A DNA stretch of 64,000 nucleotides, taken from NCBI RefSeq assembly GCF_954871325.1, contig NC_088775.1:72517561-72581560 (forward strand), written 5' to 3'. A program made the translations under genes and the position numbers. The notes beneath the pieces were generated by a model, which saw only the letters and a program-made list of their open reading frames with translations, was not told the DNA's origin and did not search any database. Numbering within the stretch: the stretch's first letter is position 1; each line of letters opens with the position of its first letter. Of the stretch, positions 13,639 through 24,300 are shown in pieces. Source of the stretch: Gordionus sp. m RMFG-2023. Taxonomy: Eukaryota; Nematomorpha; Gordioida; Chordodea; Parachordodidae.

Positions 13639-13932
13639 TGTTAGAATTGAATTAAAATCCACATTTATTATTTGATAGATAATGACATCACATTTTATTT
13701 TTAATCATAATTTAAATTTTATTATATGAAAAATTACATTTTTATTTTTCAAGATCCATTACATTTTTTTTTATCTCTTTATATATCCTTTTTTTTAAAC
13801 AATAATAAAAAAAATAACTAATACAAATTGATATATAAAAAAAATGTTAATATAAAATTCACCGATTAAATTTAAATACAAATTGAATTGCCAAAATAAA
13901 TAATAAAATAACATCGATCAACATATTCAACA
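13639..13932 (-). repeat. Right LTR (5' LTR) of the 11.3-13.9 kb fossil
   Basis: It begins TGTTAGAATTGAATT and ends CATATTCAACA. It is shorter than the left LTR. It ends about 440 bp upstream of the first recognised Epac exon, so the element may have landed in or near that gene's 5' region. Confidence 0.8.
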
Positions 13933-14004
13933 TTATCTTTATTAATAATTTATGATAATGTATTATGACATAGGTAAGTATATCCAGAATTTTTGTAATG
14001 GGAA

Positions 14005-14326
14005 GGGGGGGGGGGTATATTGGGTAGCATATTTACCACAAAATGTATAGGAGAAATTTTAGCCAGCTCTATGTAGATTTTTGGCCGGATTACATTTTAA
14101 AAAATAATTTTGGTTTTATACATCCTTTTTTAAAAAAAGTCTTTTCTTTTATTGTAAATAAAGTCATTATATTAAAATTTTTAATTTATACTAATGAAAT
14201 ATTGTAGCTCATTTTATAGAAGGGGGGGGGGTATAGGGATAATCTCGATTAGCATAAAATTAAAATGATATTTAAAAATCGAGCAAATTGGCTAAGGAGG
14301 AAGAACCCCCCCCCCCCCCTCCCCCC
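14005..14326. repeat. Cluster of poly-G and poly-C tracts upstream of the Epac DEP exon
   Basis: G11 at 14005-14015, G10 at 14222-14231 and C14 at 14306-14319, followed by T and C6, lie within 325 bp. The G10 and C14 tracts are mutually complementary and 74 nt apart, so the region can form a hairpin. They lie 50-370 bp before the first recognised Epac exon. Confidence 0.7.
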
Positions 14327-14375
14327 ATTTTTATTTAAATAATATGTATTTTAATATTCTAAATTTATAATATAG

Positions 14376-15303
14376 CTATTTGCATGATTGAAATTGGTGG
14401 CAAATCAAATGATTTAGCTAAATTAATTTGGGCCGCTTCTGTCCTTAAAGCTACACTGCTCAAAGAATATCCAAAATACGAAAATGATTATTTTTCTAGG
14501 ATCATTACTGGTGGTCGTCCTAAGATTGAGAATAACAAAAAAAATCAATTCCTTTCCATTGTCATGGTAGATTGGTTACTCCTAAAAAAAAGTATCATTA
14601 ATTCAAGACTTCACTCAGAGGGGGTATTCCAATTATTATTAGAAAAAGAATTTATTCAAGAAGGTATGTGAATTATACTTTTAATGTTTATAATAAGATT
14701 TTATTTAAGAAAATATACATAAAATAAATCAAATTGTATAATTAAAAATAAAATATTGTATTATTGATATAAACAAAAATAATTAAAAATAAAAGTGATG
14801 TTAGATAAAGATTTCATAAGATCAAATGTTTTTAAAGAGGGTAAGAGCATCTATTACGAGTTCACAGATCAATATCTAACCACAATAGAAAAGGGTACCA
14901 ACAGAAGAAATAGCAATAAGAATGACACCAAAAATTATCAAAATTTTGATCACGATGATAATCCCTTACCGACAAATAATTCTTCACTTCGAGAAATCTA
15001 TTCCTCCACTTTCGTAACAAAGCCTTCTTATTGGAGTAATCTGAGGGAGAAGCGTAAAAGTTTTCAACGAAGTAAAAAAATGAAACAACAACCCAGTTGG
15101 ATTGGTTTAGCAGATATTCCCAGTACCGAAAATGAATTAGAAATTAAAGATGATATCACAACAACTGAAAGATATTCTAAGACTAAAAAATATTCATTAA
15201 TAAACGAAAATATGGAAATAGATGTTGCCGATTTGGAAAATGCTATCAATTATTTAGCCCAAAGAGGGTTGGATGCTTTAATAAAAATTATCCTTAAAAA
15301 AAG
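14376..15303 (+). CDS. Epac: Epac exons 1-2: DEP domain and link to CNB
   Basis: Exons 14376-14663 and 14805-15303 join in phase 1. The DEP core shows [11 protein letters not shown] (family: ELVDWLLE) and [18 protein letters not shown] (family: HSRTQAVGMWQVLLEEGVL), followed by [10 protein letters not shown] (family: QFYRF). In Epac this domain binds phosphatidic acid at the plasma membrane. The second exon ends with [19 protein letters not shown], matching the family's ALLSQRGPDALL segment just before the CNB domain. About 100 residues of low-complexity, Asn/Ser/Lys-rich sequence separate the two, more than in mammals. Confidence 0.85.
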
Positions 15304-18300
15304 GTATGAAATATATTATATTATATAAGTAATATGCAGGGATGATTCGAAACGTAACGAATATCGAGTAGGTTAAGGTTTAGATAAGAATAACGGTTAA
15401 AAAGTAATAATATCATTACAGTTTGAACCTTAAAATCGGGTTGAACATATTCACATTCACCCTAATTATAATTATGAAAGAGCATATTTTTAAAATCTCA
15501 ACATCAACACTATTCTCTAAAAAATATATTAAGACGTAGTTATTAAAATATTTCCAATATTCTCTTCTGTCAAATTATATCTATAATGAGAAAGAATAAA
15601 TTCATGGTTAAGAAAATCTCCATATGCCAACTTGGATGGCTGCCACTGTCAAATAGCATTATGCAAAATTATCTAAAAATTGTTATTGAGACTTATCAAT
15701 TAAAATTAATTATATTAATCTAAAAAAATGAATATCAAAAGGTTCAAACTAGTGTTGTTAAATGGCTCAATTTGAGTCGATTTTTAAAAAACGGCTAACT
15801 CCATATTTTAGTTAGAAAAATATTGTCTAAGCCTCGAGATTTCGTTAAAAGTTGTTCAAACCTGTGCCACCTATGAGCAAATTTACTAATATAATATTGA
15901 GTTAGCCGTTTAACAAGTTTAACCCGGTTTACATGCCTTTTTAGAGGTACGGTTGGAATGTTCGAATTAGGGTAACAAAACTTTTAACGGTTGTTCAAGG
16001 TCGATTTAGGTTCTGCAAATAGTAACTGATTAAAGGTTCAGGTTGGATTGCTGGTAGAAATATATAGTGAACTATTTTAGACGGACAATGGCATGAATAA
16101 TAAATATTAATCCTAAAATACTTAGCATTCATAAAAATGATGATAGAATTTTTTAGAAAATTAATTTTAAAAGGAAAAAATGCTAAGAGACAAGGGAGGA
16201 GATGCCAGAAAAATAATTTAATGTCCACCTTTTAACTAAACTATTGTATTTTCCTCTAGATAAGTAAAAATAACAATAAAATAAACATTCAATTCAAGTC
16301 ATAAAAACACTTTTAAAATTTATAATTTCTATATAATTTAAGTTTGCCATTCAGTTTTGTTTGTGGTGAAAGTTTTTTTTTGTATCAAGTATAATGGTAC
16401 CTATATATTATTTTTTTTGGAATAGTAAATATTGCTCATTAACTAATGGGTAATCAACGTAATTCCCACCCAAATAATATTTATCAAAAATTTTGCCATG
16501 AAAATTTATAAAGATTTAGTTTTACCATGGTTGGAAATTATTAAAAATATTGCAAATTTAAGAGGTCCGCTTCGAAAAATTCATAAATAATGTTCTTGTT
16601 GTTAATAGACAGGATGAAAGAGGAAGACTTAATAGGATTATTTTCAAACTTTGTTCTTCGCAGAGAAGACTTATAATAACAAATGTATGTGGACAACACT
16701 GCAAAAAGGAAGCGTGCACATAACAATGAGCAAATTTCTGCATGAAATGAGCAAAAATAAATATTTTAAAAATTTTACATGATTATAATATATGATATAA
16801 TATAACTTAATATTTTAATGAATATTTTGAAATAAAAATCTTTAAAAATAGTGGTCTTATTTTTAGGAATTATTGATATTTAGGTTGTAAGTCTTCATTT
16901 TTACGATAGTTCAGTATTAATATAAAAAAAATTGAAGTTAAGTTTTTTAGGGTTAAAATAATACAATATTTTACAATTAGTATTATAAGATTTTCCAATA
17001 TTTCATATCAAAGTAGGGAAAATCGGAGTTTACAAGAATTGGAATTAATTTATCAGGAAATATCAGAACTAAAGGCTCTATCCGGATTATCTTTAATGGT
17101 TAAACGTCAGTTAGCCTCGGTTGTAATGCTGGAAGCATATAATCATGCCAAAGATAGAATCATATTTCGTCAAGGAGATGAGGGAACATCATGGTATGTC
17201 ATCATGAAGGGAAATGTGGATGTAGTCATTGATGGAAAAGTAAAATAATTAATTAAAATTTTAATTCTAACATTTATAAAGGGATCCGTTTGCACTTTAA
17301 ATGAAGGGGAAGATTTTGGAAAGTTAGCCTTGATAAATGATTCCCCTAGAACAGCTTCCATAATTATCTCAAATAATAATGAATGTCTTTTGTTGAGGGT
17401 TGATAAAAATGATTTTAATGTTATTCTTAAGGATGTAGAAGCAAATACAGTGCGTTTAAATGAACATGGTCAGGATGTTTTAATATTAGAAAAATCTAGA
17501 ATATTAGAAAGTGTCGATAAATATGTGGAAACTTCAAATTTTGTAATACCTACCATAGAACCAACCCCCCAAGATTTAAATAAAAATTTTGCCTTTTGGT
17601 TTATTGATGATTTTAAAAATCTCTTCTATGCTCCCGGCAATTCAATCAAAGATAAAATGTTAGATTTCGAATGTGACGAGGGTTCGAAATTTAAATCCGT
17701 TTTAATCAAAATAACACCCCATTTTTTGAATAAATGTAAACTAGGTAATAATAAATTAGGTGATCAAAGTTGTAACTATAATTCAAATTTTATGAACAGT
17801 GATGAAAGAAGAGTCAATGATCTCAAACTATCCACCAATAGCAGTCAAATACCTATAAATACATTTAAAAAGTTTAATCCTCATAAAAATTATATACAAG
17901 ATTCAAATAATGATGCTAAAACTCTTAAGAGACCCAGTAGCATATCAGGAATATTATTTGATAATCATGATCTTCATTTGCATAAAAACACTTCTCACGC
18001 AAGTATGCCTAATAAATATCAGACTGATGGCACAATGATTGAACAGTCAAATAACATTTATTTAAAGGAACAAAATGCTCAACTCAATTATAACGTTAAA
18101 AAAGGTTTAAATAGTAGTTTTTTGTCTTTCTTTTTAGTTCCTGATACTGCACTTAATAGTAGAAATTTGGAAAAATGGAAAAGTATTGATAACCCAACTC
18201 CAACATTCGATCCCTCTTTCCAATCAGCAGACCAAAACTTACAAAAAGCGCATTTAATTCATAAGCCCCATTCATTTGACTTTGATCTTCAAGGAAAATC

Positions 18301-21300
18301 TATCAATAAACAAGATAGTCGATCTTATAGGTAAATCGATGTATACCTTTTTTTTATATATTTTTTTATCGCTTAAAAAATAGGTATTTTGTTATAGCTG
18401 GAACACCAAATAAAATGCTGGAATATCTTTTGGAGACTAAAATCATAATGTTTGAAAGAGCGTTTAATTTTAAAGGACTCGAACAAGAACATGTGATTTT
18501 AGATGGATATGGTCAAAACAAAACTTTAAATATAAACTATACGAAAAACCCGCTCAAAACTATAGATACCTTAAGCAGATCATTAGGTGAAAAATTGTTC
18601 GACTCTTTTAAAATTTTCAAACATATCTCAAACGAAGACAAAATTATTCCAAAACCTTTGTTAATACCTTTAAATGTTTCAGTAAAACATCTGTTGACAA
18701 GAAGTTTATCCACGCAATCTCAAATAAAAAATAAAAGACATTATTTTTCTCTCAGCCCCTATAAGAAGGAACTTAAGGTTCCATTAAAAAAATATGGCAA
18801 CGCAGAGAAGAAATCATTGTCCAGAAAAATTTCATTGATATCATCGAGACGTGATACATTTGTCGAGGACTTTATGCTGATTTATATCATTTTTATATCC
18901 TGCAAGAAATTGTGCGAAATACTATGGCGGTATTATTCGAGGAATGGATCCAAAGTTAGACTTTTAAATTGTTCAACGGAAGTAAACGTATATGACAAGA
19001 ATACTGAAAGATATTTACCAATTAACCATGATGATTTGACATTTTGCACCAATCAATATCAAGTTCTCTTATTCATAAGAAGATGGTACTATATCTCGGG
19101 TACCCTGCCTTTCATTATAATCAACGATGAACTCCAACAAGAATATAATGACTATGAATATTGCCATTTTCTAAGATTTTTTGAGATGTTACTCGAAAGT
19201 TTGATGTCATCATTCAAAGATAGCAAATCAGTTAATGGAAATAGCGTTGAAGGCAATAGTGTCTCATTTGCTAAACAGTTGAGTTTCGATGACAGACATC
19301 AAGTTGAATTTCATATATCATATTATTCGGACCTAATTAAATCTCATATTCTAAAAGATCTCCATATTTATTCTTCAATTTTCTCCATATATTTTAGGGA
19401 GCAGCCTATTCATAAATTCTCCTCTTTTAAAAACTGCCCAGTTCATTCAAGTATTTAATTATAATATTATTATATTTCCTTTTAAAATTACAAGTATAAC
19501 TTTTAAATGTATGTAAAGAGTATAAAATGCAAAAAACTATTTTGTATTCTTGAGGGGAGAAACTTATATAGAAGGCCCCTTGCCTCAAAATGTCTTCATA
19601 ATTAAGGTCTATAACTTTAAAGGAAGCAAATTGGGAGCTCAGTCCCTATAAATAAAAAGAATTTTAGCCCTCCCTTCAAATGAATTTGTGAAAAAATTTC
19701 CAATGTTTTAATTTATACTTAAAAGCTCATTGTAATTTTTAAAATAAAAAAATATTACATATTTAGCCATTTACATTTATTTTAGCTTTTACTATTCTAT
19801 CATGATATAATTATTCAAGACTATTAGGTTAAACTAGTCAATTTTTCGAGTTTGTATACAATTCAAAATAGACAATAATTTATTTAAATATTCTTACAGA
19901 TCGGGAGGCTCTCATTAAAAAATATCTGGTCAATAAGTCTAAAAATTTAGGAACTTAACACTAATTAAATAATTTTTAAGGGGCCCGACCTCAAATTTTT
20001 TTTTAAGTTTTGCAAGACTACTAGAAATATAGAAACAAAAATTAAACCGAACCCTCTTTCCGGTGATCTCCTAAGTAAAAAAAAATAGAGTTGTATAGTT
20101 GCTCTTTATTTATTTATAACATTCTATAATTATTTTTTTTAAATTCTAGTATAAAAAATTTTTAATAAAATAACTATCTATGGAATTTTCATCAATTTTT
20201 TATAAATGATATTTCACCCGTCAACTTTCAATTAATTTAATGAAAAATGATAACTACGATTTTTAAGAAGTTACCGATTATATAAATACATAAGGAAAAA
20301 TTGAATAAAATCCTATAGTATAATAATTATTTTTTATGGTTATGGTTGTGGAAGTGGTACTAAAATTCGTCTGTTCTTCTTTCATTCAAAATTGGATTTG
20401 TGTGAAAATTATTGATTTGACATTCCTATTATTGTATATGTATATAAAATATAATAAATAATTCCGGATATACTAAGGACTTGGGTGTTCTAAATTTTTC
20501 ATGATCTTTATCCTCAACAAAAGAATTTAATACTAATAAATTACTATCTGTCCACTTGAAAATTCTCTTATCAAACAATTTATTTATTTATGAAAAACAA
20601 TATAAATTAGGTAATTGATGATGTGATTTAAATAGCTTATTTTTTTTTAGCAAATATCATATTCTGTATAAATTTAGACATTTAATTATATATATTAACA
20701 TTCTATCATATTACAACTCTCATCAATGACCCTCTATAAAATTTAATTAATGGTTTAGACCTATAGACATAAAATATCAAAGACTAATTATACCAGCCAG
20801 ACCTAATTTACTTAATCTATAACTCGTAAACCTTGTCCTTTATACATTAAAAACTCATTATAGCAATTCTTATAATTGTAATTCAAATATATAAACTTTT
20901 TATATTTTGTGTTATTAAAATCAAGATTCTAATCACATATCCTTGAAGACTTGCGAAGTTATTTCGGATGAAGAGTCCTTAAAAAACTATCAAAATTTGG
21001 TTCATGAAAAAGATATTTGTAATTCCATTGACGCACCATTCAAAATAGGAGATCAATGTTTACTATCTATTTGTTAACATTTTTTATTCTAAAATTTTAG
21101 GTATATTTAGAATTTATATGGAAAATCTTAGCCACTTAACACTGAGAGCTCCTCTACAAATATCGACAAAATTAATTCTGTCCAGTTTAGATAATAACTA
21201 TAAATTGAATAATATAAATAATCGTGATGATTACGATTCCCAGAAGGATGATAAATTTAAGAGCGTATTGATTGAACTACATAGTGATGGAAAAAGAAAG

Positions 21301-24300
21301 ATATTAGATGAAGATGATATAAATTTTATTTCCAAGCTTCCATACAATAGCCGAATTTTCTTCACGAATATGTCTAAAATCCAAGATATAGTACATTCAA
21401 TAAAATAATCTAATTTGTCTCTAATATAATACTATTTATAATATTAAGAAAGTCTTAGAAGAACAGCACGGACCTGACGTTGGAACATTCGAAATACTCG
21501 ATTTAATGAATTCAAGGGCATTTGCCTATTATCTGACTCAATATGATTGGTGTCTTTTTAAGCATATTATTCCGGTACTAATTGGTGAAATATATTAGCT
21601 ACAATTAAATAATATACTGATTTCGTTATTTAACTTTAGAAGAAGAATTAAGCTAATACTTATTTATAGAAAAAATTTACTCTTATTTAGTATCGATTTT
21701 ATATTTAAGGCAAATAATTAATTATCACTTATTTTATTTTATTAATATCCGCTTCTACCTCTTTTTTTTACCTTTAATTTTTAAACCACGAAGGCTGAAT
21801 TGTACGGTGACATCTTACCAAATTTAAAGAATCGTCTACTGACCGCTAATTTAAATTTATTCCTTAGACGATTTAACATCATACAAAATTGGGTATGCAC
21901 GGAGTTATGTTTGATACCACCTTTGCTTTTAAATAAACGTGTTCAGCTACTTAGAAAATTTATCAAAATTGCTCACCAGTAATTAAAAAAACTAATAATT
22001 TATTAAATTATGCCAAAAAAATTCCATTTCCTGCTTAGGAGAGAAAATGCTAAATATATCTTAGCTTTATTCTCTTTTATATTATGACATATTGAGACTT
22101 TCAGGGTCAGATTAAATAAATAAAATATATTTATCCATTCTATATGATTATGAATGACAACTGGTTAGATGGATTATAGTTTTATATTAAATTTAAATGA
22201 CTTTTAATTTTTGCTAATAGTCTCACATATATATATATTTAAATTATTCAGTTGCAAGGATTTCCGAAATTTTAATGCCTTTTTTGCCATACTAATGGGG
22301 TTAAATGATGTGTGCATTAGCCGCCTCGCTCAAACTTGGGAAGTAATTCAATTCATAACACATATTTTTGTGTATGTATAATAATGTTCATTATATATTA
22401 TATAAAGAAAGATATTTGAAAGCCTTAGAACGTTTATAATAATTTATACCTTCCACCTATGGATATCTTAAAAAATTAATTGATTAATTTATTAAAATTT
22501 AGGCTGAGTTCTTGCTTATTTAATTTAAATAGCTGTTTGAATAGAATGTGATTTTAAAATCTGAGTAATTGATAATATCATCACTTGTCTCTAAATCTAT
22601 AACATTAAGGTTTTAAACACAATACTAAAACAAAAATTAAAACTGGCTAGAATACAGATTTGAACTATTTTGAGTTTTTTCATATATTTAATAATCCTTA
22701 ATATATTTTTTATTTAATTATAATAATTAAATTTTATGAATATAATATGGGCTTTAATTACAATATATATGTAATATATAAATAAATAATGATCAATACC
22801 GATTCAGACTCACATTATATGCCTACAACATTGATTGAACAAGGCAATCGGTATCATTAGGGTTATAACACATTAGGTTTAAGATAAATTTGTTTGAGTT
22901 AGTTCTGCCATCTAGATAGCGCTCAGAATAATTTTATCTTGTTTCGCAGTAAGAATAATCAAATGTATTTGGTCACTTTTAGGTAACAAAGATTTCCTTT
23001 TTAAATTGTTGGCAGGACAGCATGCACATATACAGTATTCTGTCACACCTGCTAGATCAGACATTTTTCCTTTTAAAAAATTATCTCATCATTCTAAAAA
23101 ATTTTGCAACTTTATATTCTTGGTATTATTGCCTCTAAACACGTTGCTCACTAAAATTCAGACTCTAACTGTTAAAATAAATATAAATTACTATGATGAC
23201 ACTTTCTACCAAAAATGAATTGACCACAGCTTATCATGCATTCTATTCATCGTGGCATTTCTTTCCGCATTCTTCTATCATCCCTTCCCGAGCGAGGTAA
23301 TCGATCAGTAAAAACCCTTGGCCTGAATTATCCATTGGTGTACAACTTCAAAGCCAATAAAAACCTTTTAACTATTTCAACTTTTTTGTGACACTCAATT
23401 AAAAGTTTAAAATTTTATTTAATAAAGTAAAAATAATTTTTTTAAATTAAGATAATCGATTTTTTTTAAATAAAAATTTATTTTTCTTGATACGAACTCA
23501 AATGATATATCGCTATGGCCTGATACAATAAGCATTTCAGTTTTAATTCTTTGAAACAATTATTAAAATAGATCAATATTTCAATAGATCATACTTTTGA
23601 AAATCTAAATGCTCTCATGAATATGATTTTAAGCAAATAAAACTTTAACTCCTACATATCCCCCATTCTTCTCTTTACAAAAAAGTGTATACAATAAATA
23701 TATCACGATAAGCAATAATTTGAAAGAAAACTAAGTGAACGTTAATCATTTTTTTATATAATGACTATGATTCAAAATTGTCATAAAAACATTTTTATAA
23801 AATAAAGTGAAAACCCAAGATCATTTTTTAGAACATTTAAATGGCCAAAGGCTTCTAATAAGTGGATCTACAGATTTCAGATAAAATTGAGAAAAGACCT
23901 ATTAGTGCCACCCCCCCCCCCTTAAAAATCGTAAACAATTGTCACCTTATTTTTAATTTGAAAAGGGAAGATAACGTGCAATTGGACTATTTGATACATA
24001 AAATAACAATAATAGTCTCAAACATTTCATATTTAACTTATTGTTAACCAGTAGTGGATGGGTAATATATAGGATTGATAAAAACTAAATTATCATTATC
24101 AAAAATATAATATTTATATAGATTATTAATTTTAAGAGACAATATATCCGGCTTTCCAACTCGAATGGCTTTAGATAAGGCTTTACAGAATAAAATAATC
24201 AAAAATAAATTCATTTCATATTTAAAGAAACTCATAGAAAGCCAAGAAATGTTGAAGAATGATACTCTATTTTGAAATCTTTTTTTTGACAAAGAATTAA

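Larger units (their letters stand above)
11277..13932 (-). mobile_element. Ty3-like LTR retrotransposon fossil with two LTRs, internally reduced
   Basis: This element is oriented on the minus strand. Direct repeats of about 314 and 294 bp (11277-11590 and 13639-13932) begin TGTT and end CAACA, and bound a roughly 2-kb interior. Reading right to left, the interior shows a gag-like region with an Asn/Asp/Arg/His/Tyr-rich tail, a retropepsin-like segment (MRLTGYDGSAIKILGLANVN), and what looks like the very start of a reverse transcriptase. The remainder of pol is absent and the copy is broken. A polypurine stretch adjoins the left LTR on the minus strand, where expected. The LTRs differ at roughly 5% of positions plus several indels, so it is moderately old. 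The 5-bp flanks do not match each other. Confidence 0.75.

Noticed and set aside
22990-24292. Open frames at 23006, 23862 and the minus-strand frame at 24292-24044
   Set aside because: They lie in an Epac intron, have no family resemblance, and the flanking exons are contiguous in Epac.
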